In this document: in pieces, positions 34,344 through 43,975 of the stretch
Numbering within the stretch: position 1 is the stretch's first letter
Layout of the letters: every line of letters starts with the position of its first letter
NCBI RefSeq assembly: GCF_027213945.1
Contig: NZ_JAPWGW010000001.1
Location: forward strand, 620,001 to 684,000
Reading direction: 5' to 3'
Origin: Henriciella marina
GTDB lineage: Bacteria > Pseudomonadota > Alphaproteobacteria > Caulobacterales > Hyphomonadaceae
Length of the DNA: 64,000 bases
Position numbers and translations under genes: made by a program
The notes under the pieces: model-generated
Databases searched by the model: none
Seen by the model: the letters and a program-made list of their open reading frames with translations, nothing else
Told to the model about the DNA's origin: nothing

Positions 34344-35915
34344 CTATTCGTTGGAAGCCGAAAGACCAAGATAGTCTTTGGTCAGCATGCTTGGATCTTC
34401 CATCGCAGCCACGCTCTCCATGGAGATCGGCTCTTCAGGATCGAGCATGATGGTCAGCGTCTTCGGCTCCTGGATGAAGGAGGAAAGCGCCGTACCGACT
34501 TCGGTGGCAATCGCAGTGTCCACGCCGGCCTGCTGGGCCATGAGCGGCGCCATACCCATCATCTGGGCGACCTGCGCACGCATCTGGGCGGGGTCCTGAC
34601 CCTGCTGCGTGGCGACAACGTTGAAAACGCGATCGACCAGACCGTCATCCGTGATGCGCATTTCGAAATTGCCAATCTGAAGCGCGCTCAGCGCTTGCTG
34701 CATGACCATCGGATCAGGCTCACCACCTTCGGCGAGGTTTTCCATATCCATGGAAGCGGCCAGCTGCTGGTTGAATTCCGAATAGCCGATGAACTCACCG
34801 CCATAGGAGAAGCGGGCGCCATCGACGAGCTCGAAATAGTTGTCTGCAGCTTCGGAGGTCAGAATGTCTGCATCCGGGTTGTACTGGCTGTTGCCGGCAC
34901 CGCGGATTTCGATGCCATCATAGCCGAGCATGCTGAAACCCTGCGCAAGGCCTGCACCGACCTCACCACCATCGGCATCTGCGTCGAGCGTCATGCTGAA
35001 CGGCTCGACGACATAGCTGACAGGCTGGCCATCATCATTGCGTTCGACATAGGCGTCCATGGACGGCATGGCGAAGTTCATGCCTTCGCCTTCGAAGGTC
35101 AGATTGTCGAGCGTGAAACGATCATAGCCTGGCTCCATCGGGTTCTGCATCATGGCGCTCATGATTGCTGCACCCATGGCGTCTTCGTCCCCTGCATTCT
35201 GCTGGATGGCAGACAGGAAGCTGAGGTCGCTACCAGCGATCGACATGGAGTCGACGCCGCCTTTGAAGTTCATCTCGTCTTCGCCGATGATGTCGAAGGT
35301 TACACCGGTCAGCTCTGCGAGAGCTGCGCGCTGGTTTTCAACGTCGCGCAGCTGAAGGGAAGAGACAGCAAAAGTGCCTTCTCCGTCCGTGCCGGAGAAT
35401 TCGCCGGAAAGGTCAGAAATCGACCATGCGTCGAAGGAGATTTCCTCGACAGCCGGGAAGTCGGCAGGCTCACCCGTGCCGAGTGCAGACGCCACCCAGG
35501 CCGCGAGTGCTGGGGACGGGTTGATCAGTTCGATCTCGCTAACGCCCATATTGGTCGTGTCAGCAGCTTCCGGGTCACTCATGGACAGGCCCGAAAAGCT
35601 CATGCGTGAGAACGAAGCCTGACCGTCGACCATGTCGAGGCCTTCGAATACCAGCGAATCGGCCGTGAAGCCTTCCATGCCCTGGACGCTGATGTCGGAG
35701 AAGGTTGCCGACGCGCCGTCGACTTCCTTGCTGGCGTAAGTGATCATGCCGTCGCCGGAATTGGTCAGCATCATCGCAGAGATGACGTCCGGAGCTTCGG
35801 CAGCGTCGCCGTCCCGCAGTGTGATTTCGCTGATGTCTTCTGGCGTATCGACGCCCGTCTGGTCGCATGCGGTCAGAATGGAGATCGCCGCAACGCCGCA
35901 GAGCAGATATTTCAT
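34344..35915 (-). CDS. Large acidic predicted lipoprotein, unknown
   Basis: A 523-residue protein with a lipobox ILTAC (Cys17) followed by DQTG. The aspartate at +2 suggests possible inner-membrane retention. The mature part is very acidic, rich in Met, Ser, Ala, Asp and Glu, with few basic residues, and has repeated beta-strand-like phrases (DSLVFEGLDMVDGQASF, DNLTFEGEGMNFAM, YDGIEIRGAGNS) typical of a beta-helical or AsmA-like fold. The C-terminal part (ITDDGLVDRVFNVVATQQGQDPAQMRAQVA) recalls a pattern I have seen in uncharacterised alphaproteobacterial proteins. No function is assigned. It has its own terminator and is monocistronic. Confidence 0.8.
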   Translation of the reverse strand: MKYLLCGVAAISILTACDQTGVDTPEDISEITLRDGDAAEAPDVISAMMLTNSGDGMITYASKEVDGASATFSDISVQGMEGFTADSLVFEGLDMVDGQASFSRMSFSGLSMSDPEAADTTNMGVSEIELINPSPALAAWVASALGTGEPADFPAVEEISFDAWSISDLSGEFSGTDGEGTFAVSSLQLRDVENQRAALAELTGVTFDIIGEDEMNFKGGVDSMSIAGSDLSFLSAIQQNAGDEDAMGAAIMSAMMQNPMEPGYDRFTLDNLTFEGEGMNFAMPSMDAYVERNDDGQPVSYVVEPFSMTLDADADGGEVGAGLAQGFSMLGYDGIEIRGAGNSQYNPDADILTSEAADNYFELVDGARFSYGGEFIGYSEFNQQLAASMDMENLAEGGEPDPMVMQQALSALQIGNFEMRITDDGLVDRVFNVVATQQGQDPAQMRAQVAQMMGMAPLMAQQAGVDTAIATEVGTALSSFIQEPKTLTIMLDPEEPISMESVAAMEDPSMLTKDYLGLSASNE

Positions 35916-35978
35916 GATGGTTCCCCTGATGTCATAAGATGGGTGTAGGCTCATCGCGCCTTCAGTTTGAGACTTATC

Positions 35979-36698
35979 ATGTTTTTCGATAAATGCCAGC
36001 CTCTGACCCTGTCCGCTTCAGACGGCCAGAACATAACTGTCCGCATTGAGATTAACCCGCGCGCAAAGCGGCTGATTCTCCGTCTGGATGAGGCGAATCG
36101 CGAAGCCGTGGCCGTCGCTCCGTCGAAACGACATCTGAAGGCAGCAGCACAGTTTGCCACTGATCGGCGCGACTGGATTGCAGCCCGTCTTGCGCAACTG
36201 CCGCAACAGACTGGGCTGGTCGAGGGCGCTCTGTTCAATTTGCGCGGCGCGCCGTGCGAGATCACCCTGGAGGGTCCAGGGCGGCGAGCATCGCTTGCGC
36301 CTGGACCGCCGCAGCAGCTTTCCCTGCCGGGCGACCCCGAAACCGTCAGTCGCCGTGCCGCGCGCTACCTCAAGAAAGCAGCCCGCGAGGATCTTGCAGA
36401 CGCCGTTGAGCGCCATTGCGCGACCTTGGGCGTTGCGGCCAGAAAAGTCAGCGTCAAGGATACGCGCTCGCGCTGGGGCTCCTGCACGTCAGATGGCGGA
36501 CTGGCTTTTTCGTGGCGCCTCATCATGGCCCCGCACAGCGTACTCGACTATGTCGCCGCACATGAGTGCGCGCACCTGCTTGAGATGAACCATAGCCCGC
36601 GCTTCTGGGCGCATGTGGCGAGATGTTGTCCGGACTGGAAGAAGGAACGCGACTGGCTACGTCGCCATGGCCGCGCCCTTCACGCCGTGACTGTCTAG
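35979..36698 (+). CDS. YgjP-like zinc metallopeptidase (DUF45/M48-type)
   Basis: A 239-residue soluble protein of the YgjP family. The C-terminal half has the metalloprotease motif AAHECAHLLEMNHSPRFW (HExxH with a third histidine), preceded by TRSRWGSCTSDGGLAFSWRL, the family signature. The N-terminal part (NPRAKRLILRLDEANREAVAV) is a beta region. Annotated commonly as M48 or SprT-like; substrates are unknown. ATG 35979 is preferred; 35967 is four codons upstream. Convergent with the antiporter, sharing CTAG at the ends. Confidence 0.9.
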   Translation: MFFDKCQPLTLSASDGQNITVRIEINPRAKRLILRLDEANREAVAVAPSKRHLKAAAQFATDRRDWIAARLAQLPQQTGLVEGALFNLRGAPCEITLEGPGRRASLAPGPPQQLSLPGDPETVSRRAARYLKKAAREDLADAVERHCATLGVAARKVSVKDTRSRWGSCTSDGGLAFSWRLIMAPHSVLDYVAAHECAHLLEMNHSPRFWAHVARCCPDWKKERDWLRRHGRALHAVTV

Positions 36699-38623
36699 GC
36701 TTTCTGGGGCTCGCCTGTTTTGGGATCAGAAGAGGATGGTTCTTCCGCTGGCGCGGATGTCTGCGGCTGTTGGTCAGGTGCGAAGCTGATTATGGTCGCG
36801 CCATCCCCGCCGCGCGCTTCCCGGCTTGGGCCGAGCAGGACGAGCGTGCCATCCGAACGGATCTCGGCAACGAGGTCGCCTTTTGGCCTGTCCGCCAGAT
36901 ACTGTTCCAGCGTATATTTCTCAGTGAGCCGCGTGCGGGAGAAATTCCAGCCGCGATACTGGTCCCGGATCAAGCCATCATAAGTGCGTCCACGCTTGAT
37001 GAGCGTGCGCCCGCGAGCAGAGGAACCCACTGACTTGTCATCGGTCTCATCGCCTTCGGAAAGCGAGAGTTGATAGACGCGGTGGCGACCGACTTCCGGC
37101 GCAAACTGGCTGCAGACGAGCGCATTGTGGCTGTCATTGGTCGACAGTGCCACCACTGTGTCGAAGCGTGAATGGTCCAGACGGATCTCTGCGTCCTCGG
37201 ACAATACTTCGCCCAGGAAGGTATCGAGACCCGCCTCACGCGCCGGGCGCAGGCGCCGATAGTTGCTGTCGGCAACGATGACGTCGATCTTCACTGATTT
37301 CAGCGCCTTGGCGAACTCCACACTCCAGGAGTTTGCGCCTACCAGAAGCACGCCCGGCTTTTCCGAACGGGCCAGGCCAAGCTTGCGAGCGAGCGGCCCG
37401 ATGGTGAAACCGTGCAGAACAACGGTGGTGAACACCATTGCAAAGGCGAGGGGCACGATCTGGTCTGCGCCGGAGAAGTAGAATCGGCCCTCGCGCGACA
37501 GGTCGACGAGCAGCGAGCCAAATAGGCCCGAGACAGCGACGGCCACGATACCGCGCGGAGCGATCCAGCCCAGGAGAAGCGCTTCCTTGCGGTTCAGCGT
37601 ACCGGCCGTTGCAATCCATACCGATAGCGGTCGCACGACAAAGAGCATCGCCAGAAGGAAGAACAGCGTATTGAGGTTGAGCGCCGAAGAAATGATCGTG
37701 GGTGTCAGGTCCGCCGTCAGGATGACGAAGACGCCAGAGACGAGCAGGACGGCGATGTCTTCCTTGAACTTTCTAAGCTCGGAAAGGTCAGCCAGCTTCG
37801 AATTGGCGAGCGTCATGCCGTAGGCGGTGACAGCAACGAGGCCGATTTCCTTCTCGACCTGTTCGGCCAGCGCGTAACACAGAATGATCGACGCAAAGAT
37901 GAGCGGCGCTTTCAGGTATTCTGGTGTCCAGCCTGCGCGGAAGGCGCGCGAAATACCGAGGCCGAAGATGATGCCGAGGGCGACGCCGATGCCTGCAGCC
38001 GCGAGGATCCAGACGCCTGCGCCGACGATAGAATCCCCATGGCTTGCCACGCGGATCACTTCATAAGCGGCGACAGCAAACAGGGCACCAATCGGGTCAT
38101 TGACGATGCCTTCCCATTTCAGGAACTGGGCAGGCCTGCCGGAGAGCTTGGACTGGCGCATCAGCGGCATGATCACGGTCGGGCCGGTAACGACCATGAC
38201 GCCCGCAAAGACGATTGCACTTGCCCAATCGAGGCCAGCGGCATAGCGCGCGGCCAAAGAGCCAAGCAGCCAGGCGAGCGGGCCGCCAAAGAACACCACG
38301 CGGCGCACGGCGGCGCCTGCATCCCGCAAATTCTCGAATTTCAGGATTAGCCCGCCTTCAAACAGGATGACCGCGACACACAGTGACACGATGGGCCGTA
38401 GCAGATCCCCAAATGTCGAGGACGGATCGAGCAGTGGGTCGCCGAAGATAAGTGACCAGACCGGCCCTGCGGCCAGCCCGGCCAGGGCCATCAGAACGAT
38501 TGCAGGGGCCTGAAGCCGCCAGGCAAGCCACTGGGCACCGAGACCGAGCGCGCCGATAAGGGCGCAGGCAAAAATCAGGCTGTCAGAGCCTGTGCCCGCG
38601 AGAATGAGGTTCAAATCCGGCAT
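36695..38623 (-). CDS. CPA1-type cation:proton antiporter with TrkA-N-like domain
   Basis: A 642-residue inner-membrane antiporter. About 12-13 hydrophobic segments fill residues 1-420, with motifs LFEGGLILKFENLR and VVTGPTVIMPLMRQ, and the ion-site segment WEGIVNDPIGALFAV (ND pair). The C-terminal ~200 residues are cytoplasmic and contain a Rossmann-type regulatory domain (GVLLVGANSWSVEFAKALK, DVIVADSNYRRLRPAREAG), then an acidic/proline tail. This is the NhaP/KefB-like layout, likely Na+ or K+ for H+. The ion cannot be read from sequence. Confidence 0.92.
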   Translation of the reverse strand: MPDLNLILAGTGSDSLIFACALIGALGLGAQWLAWRLQAPAIVLMALAGLAAGPVWSLIFGDPLLDPSSTFGDLLRPIVSLCVAVILFEGGLILKFENLRDAGAAVRRVVFFGGPLAWLLGSLAARYAAGLDWASAIVFAGVMVVTGPTVIMPLMRQSKLSGRPAQFLKWEGIVNDPIGALFAVAAYEVIRVASHGDSIVGAGVWILAAAGIGVALGIIFGLGISRAFRAGWTPEYLKAPLIFASIILCYALAEQVEKEIGLVAVTAYGMTLANSKLADLSELRKFKEDIAVLLVSGVFVILTADLTPTIISSALNLNTLFFLLAMLFVVRPLSVWIATAGTLNRKEALLLGWIAPRGIVAVAVSGLFGSLLVDLSREGRFYFSGADQIVPLAFAMVFTTVVLHGFTIGPLARKLGLARSEKPGVLLVGANSWSVEFAKALKSVKIDVIVADSNYRRLRPAREAGLDTFLGEVLSEDAEIRLDHSRFDTVVALSTNDSHNALVCSQFAPEVGRHRVYQLSLSEGDETDDKSVGSSARGRTLIKRGRTYDGLIRDQYRGWNFSRTRLTEKYTLEQYLADRPKGDLVAEIRSDGTLVLLGPSREARGGDGATIISFAPDQQPQTSAPAEEPSSSDPKTGEPQKA

Positions 38624-38649
38624 GGGTTTTTACTTGGGGTCCGTACGTT

Positions 38650-39174
38650 TCAGACGTTGGCGACAGTATCTTCGCGCGAGAAATCGAAACCGATTTCGCG
38701 CGTGCCGTATTCGCCGGCCTCGTAATGATCAATCTTTTCCTGAAACCAGCTGGTCAGGTGATTAAAGAGATATCCGAAAAGACGCGTTGAATCCTCTTCT
38801 GCAAGGGGCAGTGCCAAGGTAAATGACTCTCCGCCCTGGATGTCCAGCACAAACCGGTCGCCGATCTTCTGGCACTGGGTGGTGATGCGAATCCAGTCAG
38901 TGCCGCCAGTGACCCGAACAGCAAGTCCGAAGGCAATCGGTCCAAGCGGTCGAAAGCCGCGCGGCGGGACGGAAAACGCCTGATCGCCATAGGGTTTCGG
39001 CTCAAAATTGCCGACAGGCGGTACGAGCTGGACACAGACACCATCGGAGGCATCCAGATAGTCGCAGAAGCCTGCGCGGACTTCCTCAGCGAGCTGGCGC
39101 ACGCGCGCATAGTTTTCGGCCGCAAGATCCTGATAGGTCTTTGCGATGGCCTTCAATTCGTCGAAACGCGACAC
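38650..39174 (-). CDS. Conserved soluble protein, unknown
   Basis: A 174-residue cytoplasmic protein with no signal or membrane segment. It starts with a helical SRFDELKAIAKTYQDLAAENYARVRQLAEE, here given as short pieces (LKAIAKTYQDLAAEN), then a beta-rich part (FSVPPRGFRPLGPIAFGLAV, WIRITTQCQKIGDRFVLDI). No family is recognised. It begins 92 bases downstream of motA on the same strand and 27 bases before the antiporter start, so it may be cotranscribed with the antiporter. Confidence 0.72.
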   Translation of the reverse strand: MSRFDELKAIAKTYQDLAAENYARVRQLAEEVRAGFCDYLDASDGVCVQLVPPVGNFEPKPYGDQAFSVPPRGFRPLGPIAFGLAVRVTGGTDWIRITTQCQKIGDRFVLDIQGGESFTLALPLAEEDSTRLFGYLFNHLTSWFQEKIDHYEAGEYGTREIGFDFSREDTVANV

Positions 39175-39266
39175 GTGAGACCCTCCCCGTGGTTTCTCAT
39201 CAGGCGGGAAACTAGGGGTGTGCGCCTACTATTGCGAGTCGGCGCATGAATTTAGTCGCTGAGGGG

Positions 39267-40157
39267 TCAGGCGGCGCGACTGTTTCGGCGCTGTGAGGGG
39301 AAGGTCTCGACGTTGGAGCTTGGTCCGTCCACGTCTTCGACAGACGGCCGCAGGTGAACCGGCAGACCGGCGCGCGCAAGTTCAATAGCGGTGCCGGGGG
39401 CCACGCCTTCATGCCAGGCCGTAATGACCGTCCGGATCGTTTCCAGAAATTGCATTTCCTCGTCCACGACCTGCCCGAAGCGGGCGGCGATGGGCCCGAC
39501 CAGGCCATAGGCAAGGAAGACGCCAAGGAATGTGCCGAGAAGCGCTGTGGCGATCATCGGGCCGAGAACGTCCGGAGACTGATCGATCAGGCTCATCGTC
39601 TTGATGATACCAAGGACCGCCGCCACGATTCCAAGTGCGGGCAGGGCATCTGCTAGCGAGTTCAGCGCGGCCACGGCGCGGTGCCGGGTTCGCGCGGCAG
39701 AGGCGACCGCATCTTCAAGATGCGCGGCAACTGGTGACTTGCCCCCGGGGTTGAGGGCGTGGATGCGAAGACTGTCAGTAATCATCGAGGTCGCCGTGCG
39801 GTCAGCCAGAAGGCGCGGACGGCTGGCAAACAGCTCTGAGCGTTCCGGTGTTTCAATGTCGGCTTCAATGGCGATCATGCCGCCCTGGCGGGCCCGGCGC
39901 ATCAGATCGTTAAGGCCACTGAGCAGATCCGCATAGTCAGCCTTTTTCCACTTGGCGCCCCGCATGGATTTGACCATCCCGGCAAGCGCGGCGCCCGCCA
40001 CTCTCGGTGAATTGCCTATCACGAGCGTGCCGAGACCGGCCCCGCCAATCAGGGCCAGTTCGAATGGCAGCGCGCTGAACAGGGCCGGGCTTCCTGTAAA
40101 AAGGAGCGCCCCTGCAATCAGGGCAGTGACCAGAACAAGGCCGATAAGTTGAAACAT
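39267..40157 (-). CDS. motA: Flagellar motor stator protein MotA
   Basis: The inner-membrane subunit of the ion-driven stator (MotA5MotB2). The 296 residues have four membrane segments: two near the N-terminus (LIGLVLVTALIAGALLF, FELALIGGAGLGTLVIG) and two near residues 165-215 (ALPALGIVAAVLGIIKTM, MIATALLGTFLGVFLAYGLV). The large cytoplasmic loop between them contains a run of charged residues, as in motor proteins that touch FliG. No motB is present in the window; separate motA and motB loci are known in Caulobacterales. ExbB/TolQ are distant alternatives but are three-helix proteins. Confidence 0.9.
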   Translation of the reverse strand: MFQLIGLVLVTALIAGALLFTGSPALFSALPFELALIGGAGLGTLVIGNSPRVAGAALAGMVKSMRGAKWKKADYADLLSGLNDLMRRARQGGMIAIEADIETPERSELFASRPRLLADRTATSMITDSLRIHALNPGGKSPVAAHLEDAVASAARTRHRAVAALNSLADALPALGIVAAVLGIIKTMSLIDQSPDVLGPMIATALLGTFLGVFLAYGLVGPIAARFGQVVDEEMQFLETIRTVITAWHEGVAPGTAIELARAGLPVHLRPSVEDVDGPSSNVETFPSQRRNSRAA

Positions 40158-40291
40158 TCACGGGTCTCCGCAGGCGGGTTCAAAGCTGCTTCTATCGCGG
40201 CAGGCTTTAAATAAGGTTTCCGGACGACAGGATGCGTCCCATGACGCGACGGGGCGCTTGAATTTTCCAGCGGCGAGGCCGAAGAGAAGTG

Positions 40292-41584
40292 ATGACCGAC
40301 ACGCCCTCACCACAGCTTGGACATGACCGGCCGGACCGCCGCGGCGCCTTCCGGCTGCTTTTCTTCGCGCTTCTGGCGGTCGGGGCGGGCAATACGATGC
40401 TGGTCAGCGCAATCCTGCCGCCGCTTTCGCGAGACCTTGGCCTGCCTGACTGGATGGCAGGGGCGATCTTCTCGCTCTCGGCGGCGCTCTGGGCGATCAC
40501 CTCGTCCTTCTGGGGGCGCAAGAGTAATGACTGGGGCAGGCGCCCTGTCGCCGCGCTCGGTATGCTCGGCTTTTCGGTGTCGATGTTGCTTTTTGGGACT
40601 AGCGCCGCGCTCGCCATGGCAGGTTACCTGCAGAGCTCGCTCGTCATCTTCGTTTGCCTGCTCGCCTCGCGGACGCTGTTCGGCCTGTTGGGGTCTGGTA
40701 CGAACCCGGCGGCGCAGGCCTATATCGCCGACAGGACCAGCCGTGACAAACGCACAGAGGAAATCGCCTCGCTGACTTCGGGCTTCAGCTTTGGCGCTGT
40801 GGCAGGCCCCGCCTTCGCGGCGGCTGCGGGCGCCGTGTTTGGCCTGCTGACCCCCGTCTTCATGATCAGCGCAGCAGCGGCAGTCCTCTCCTTCCTGATC
40901 TATACGCGCCTTCCGGAAAAGACCGCCCCGCGAAAAGAGGCGGGCCTCAAATCAACCGGCAAGAAGGAGGGCGACGGGCTGTGGCGCGATCCGCGGGTGC
41001 TGCCTTACCTGATCTTCGCGGTAGGTCTGTCCGTTGTGACCGGTGTTCTGACCCAGACCTTCGCCTTCGCCATCATGGACAAGATCGGCGTCGACGGGGC
41101 TGAAGCAATGCAGTTCACTGGCCCGGCCTATACGGTTGGCGCCGCCGGCACGCTGATTTCGCAGCTCGTCATCATTCCGCGCCTAAAGATGACCAACCGC
41201 ACGCTGATGGTGACCGGGGCGCTTACGCTGTCTGTCGGTGCTTTTCTCATCGTGCCAACCAATGAATTCGCGGTGCTCGTGCTCGCGCAATTTTTTGTCG
41301 GGATCGGTCAGGGCCTTGCGCGCCCCGGCTTCTCCAGCGGCGCGTCGCTCTCTGTCGGCTCCAGCCTTCAGGGCAATGTCGCAGGCCTCGTCATCTCGGC
41401 GAACGGGACCGGTTTTATCGTCAGTCCGTTCTTCGGCCCATGGATGTATGAGAACGTTCACCAGAGCGCGCCTTTCATCGGCGCGGGTGTCGTGCTCGTC
41501 CTGATGGCCTTCTTTGCCCGCCGCGTCTTTCCGGCCAATCAGGTCTATCAGGACGATGACGATCAGCCGGAAATTTACGACTAG
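40292..41584 (+). CDS. MFS transporter
   Basis: A 430-residue inner-membrane transporter with about 12 hydrophobic segments and a cytoplasmic loop (PEKTAPRKEAGLKSTGKKEG) in the middle, the classic two-half MFS arrangement. The loop 2-3 motif reads GRKSNDWGRRPV, close to the MFS signature GxxxDxxGRR. Drug/organic-anion efflux is likely but unproven. ATG 40292 is preferred; the GTG immediately before is in frame. It is divergent from motA and converges on the transglycosylase gene with a 3-base gap. Confidence 0.9.
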   Translation: MTDTPSPQLGHDRPDRRGAFRLLFFALLAVGAGNTMLVSAILPPLSRDLGLPDWMAGAIFSLSAALWAITSSFWGRKSNDWGRRPVAALGMLGFSVSMLLFGTSAALAMAGYLQSSLVIFVCLLASRTLFGLLGSGTNPAAQAYIADRTSRDKRTEEIASLTSGFSFGAVAGPAFAAAAGAVFGLLTPVFMISAAAAVLSFLIYTRLPEKTAPRKEAGLKSTGKKEGDGLWRDPRVLPYLIFAVGLSVVTGVLTQTFAFAIMDKIGVDGAEAMQFTGPAYTVGAAGTLISQLVIIPRLKMTNRTLMVTGALTLSVGAFLIVPTNEFAVLVLAQFFVGIGQGLARPGFSSGASLSVGSSLQGNVAGLVISANGTGFIVSPFFGPWMYENVHQSAPFIGAGVVLVLMAFFARRVFPANQVYQDDDDQPEIYD

Positions 41585-41587
41585 GTC

Positions 41588-43024
41588 CTAGCTGCGCAGG
41601 CGCGCCAGCACCTCATTCAGCGCCGGACGGGACGGATAGCCATCCGCGACCAGGCCGTTTGCCTGCTGGAACTGGCGCAGCGCGCCGCGCGTGCCGGACC
41701 CAATGATGCCGTCGACGCCGCCTGCATTGTATCCAAGCTGGTTGAGCGCGGTCTGAAGCTGCTTCACCTCGTCAAAGGTCAGGCGCTGTATATCCGTTGG
41801 CCATGACGCGACCGGGCCATACTGGCCGGCAAGTCCGTCCGCGAGAAGGCCGACTGCGAAGGCATAGCTGTTGGACCGGTTATAGGTCTTGAAGACGTCG
41901 AAGTTGCGGAACAGGAGGTATTTCGGTCCTGTCGCACCCGCTGGCAGCCACAGCTCGGCATAGTCGCTGTCATCGACGCCGAAGCCGCCACCCCGGATCG
42001 GCGACAGGCCTGCGGACTTCCAGGACGACAGGCGCCGGTCATTGCCGTCGGCCATCGACCAGTCAAAACCTTGCGGCGCAAGCACTTCAATCCCCCACGG
42101 CTGGTCAAAGCGGTAGCCAGAGACCGAGAGATAATTGGCAGCAGACGCCAGCGCGTCTGGTGACGATGACCAGACATTGGCGAGCCCGTCGCCATCATAG
42201 TCCTGCGCATAGGCAAGATAGGTGGAAGGCATGAACTGGGTGTGTCCCATAGCGCCCGCCCAGCCAGAGCCAAGCTGGTCAAGCCGCGCATAGCCCTTCT
42301 CGACAATCTCAACGAGGGCGAGGATTTCGCCCTCGGCAAAGCTGCGGCGACGGCCCTCAACGGCCATGTTGGCAAGCGTGTTCGCGGCGCTGAAATTGCC
42401 CATATAGCCGCCGAAATTGGTTTCCATCGCCCAGATAGCACTCACCACTTCGCGGTTGACGCCATAGGTCGCTTCGATGCGGTCAAAGACCGGCGCAAGC
42501 TCAGCGAGCTTTTGCCGACCTGTTTCGAAACGGTTATCCGTGACGGCCGTGCGCAGATACTCCCAGATGGCCTTGGAAAACTCTGCCTGATTGGCGACTT
42601 CCGACTGGTTGTCGGGGCCAAGATAGATGTCGAGCGGCCGGATATCCTTCAGCAGGGCATAGAGAAGCGCCGGATTGGTGCCGCGGGCGGTTGCGCGGGA
42701 CACAAAGTCCTGGCGCCAGGCATCCATTTCGGCATTCCCCGTCGGTGCAAACGGGCCGACCGGGCCGGAAGAGGGCGGCGCGCCGGGCGTACCGCGCGGG
42801 TCACCGGGGGAGATTGTTGAGCTATGGTGTGTAGGCGCGCGGTCTGTCGTCACTACGTCCGGTGTTGTTGTCGGCACCGTCCGCTCGACCAGCGGTTTCT
42901 GTGAGGGCGGGGTCGGCGCGCTTGATTGCGGCGCCGGCTCTGGCGTGGCCGCGCAGGCGCTGATCAGTGCGGCGAAACTTGCAGCGGTGGTCCAGCGGAG
43001 AAGGACCAGATTCTTGCGCGTCAT
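41588..43024 (-). CDS. Lytic murein transglycosylase, MltB type, lipoprotein
   Basis: A 478-residue envelope enzyme that cleaves peptidoglycan glycan strands. It has a lipobox (ALISAC, lipid at about residue 25), a proline-rich spacer, an SLT_2 domain with the catalytic glutamate in EVVSAIWAMETNFGGYMG and a GHTQFMPSTYLAYAQD motif, and a C-terminal peptidoglycan-binding repeat (LQTALNQLGYNAGGVDGIIG). The combination is typical of MltB homologues in alphaproteobacteria. The start at 43024 is chosen because the lipobox then lies at a proper distance. Confidence 0.94.
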   Translation of the reverse strand: MTRKNLVLLRWTTAASFAALISACAATPEPAPQSSAPTPPSQKPLVERTVPTTTPDVVTTDRAPTHHSSTISPGDPRGTPGAPPSSGPVGPFAPTGNAEMDAWRQDFVSRATARGTNPALLYALLKDIRPLDIYLGPDNQSEVANQAEFSKAIWEYLRTAVTDNRFETGRQKLAELAPVFDRIEATYGVNREVVSAIWAMETNFGGYMGNFSAANTLANMAVEGRRRSFAEGEILALVEIVEKGYARLDQLGSGWAGAMGHTQFMPSTYLAYAQDYDGDGLANVWSSSPDALASAANYLSVSGYRFDQPWGIEVLAPQGFDWSMADGNDRRLSSWKSAGLSPIRGGGFGVDDSDYAELWLPAGATGPKYLLFRNFDVFKTYNRSNSYAFAVGLLADGLAGQYGPVASWPTDIQRLTFDEVKQLQTALNQLGYNAGGVDGIIGSGTRGALRQFQQANGLVADGYPSRPALNEVLARLRS

Positions 43025-43134
43025 AAATGATATCTTCCTTTTACCGTCGCGATGCGTGAGCGGCGTTGACTCTACATAACCCATTCTGTATCTCGCACCC
43101 CTTACGAGTTTTCAAAGATCGCCGGGCCAATCCC

Positions 43135-43260
43135 ATGAAAGTTAAGTCTTCACTGAAATCCTTGAGAAACCGCCACCGCGATTGCAAGGTCGTTCGCCGT
43201 AAGGGCCGGACGTACGTCATCAACAAAACAGACCCACGCTTTAAAGCAAAGCAGGGCTAA
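43135..43260 (+). CDS. rpmJ: 50S ribosomal protein L36
   Basis: A 41-residue protein, [20 protein letters not shown] followed by [21 protein letters not shown]. It is the C-minus type that lost the zinc-binding cysteine set (only one Cys left), as is usual in alphaproteobacteria. The frame extends upstream, but the ATG at 43135 is the family start. It lies alone, divergent from the transglycosylase, 7 bases before the HAD gene. Confidence 0.96.
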   Translation: MKVKSSLKSLRNRHRDCKVVRRKGRTYVINKTDPRFKAKQG

Positions 43261-43267
43261 GCAGAAG

Positions 43268-43924
43268 ATGACGGCATCAGCGCCCGGCGGAAATATTTCT
43301 GCCGGTGCTGAACCCATCGTGCTGTTCGATCTCGGCAATGTCGTTATCGACTGGCTACCCTTGCGACTTTACCGAAAGATTTTCGCGTCTGAGGCAGAGG
43401 CCGAGGCCTTCTGCCGTGAAGTCTGCAATATGGACTGGCATGTCGAGCATGACCGGGGCCGGACCTTTGCAGAAGGCGCGCGCCTGCTGAAGCAGGACTA
43501 CCCTCACTATGCAGACGAAATCGACGCCTGGCACCGGCGCTGGTTCGAGATGTTCGATGGCTACGTCACAGGCGTACCGGCGCTCATCGCCCGCCTCGAG
43601 GAAGCGCAGGTCCCGCTCTTCGCCCTCTCTAACATGTCAGCAGAGATCTGGCCCGAAACGGTTGAGCGGTTTCCAATGCTCAAGCTGTTCCGCGATGTTG
43701 TCGTTTCTGGCGAGGAAGAACTGATTAAGCCTGATCCGGCGATTTATGAGCTGACCCATGCGCGCCTCGGCCAGCCGCGCAAGGACAGTGTCTTCTTCAT
43801 TGATGATAGCCTGAAAAATATCGAAGCCGCCCGCGCCTTCGGGTTCCGCGGGCATCACTTCACTGACGCCGAAAGGCTTGAAGCTGCGCTGATCGAAGAA
43901 GGGCTGCTTGCGCCTGTCGCCTGA
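43268..43924 (+). CDS. HAD-IA family hydrolase
   Basis: A 218-residue haloacid-dehalogenase-like phosphatase. Motif I is VLFDLGNVVIDW, in which the second Asp of DxD is replaced by Gly (D-L-G), motif II is ALSNMSAE, motif III is the lysine in IKPDPAIYEL and motif IV is FFIDDSLKNIEAA. The C1 cap is helical. The altered motif I (DLGN) is found in the YihX/haloacid-type subgroup, so activity is likely kept; the substrate is unknown. It follows rpmJ by 7 bases. Confidence 0.92.
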   Translation: MTASAPGGNISAGAEPIVLFDLGNVVIDWLPLRLYRKIFASEAEAEAFCREVCNMDWHVEHDRGRTFAEGARLLKQDYPHYADEIDAWHRRWFEMFDGYVTGVPALIARLEEAQVPLFALSNMSAEIWPETVERFPMLKLFRDVVVSGEEELIKPDPAIYELTHARLGQPRKDSVFFIDDSLKNIEAARAFGFRGHHFTDAERLEAALIEEGLLAPVA

Positions 43925-43975
43925 TTGCCGCATTCGGGCCTTGCCGGGACCTCATCCAGAGCCATACTGATAGGC

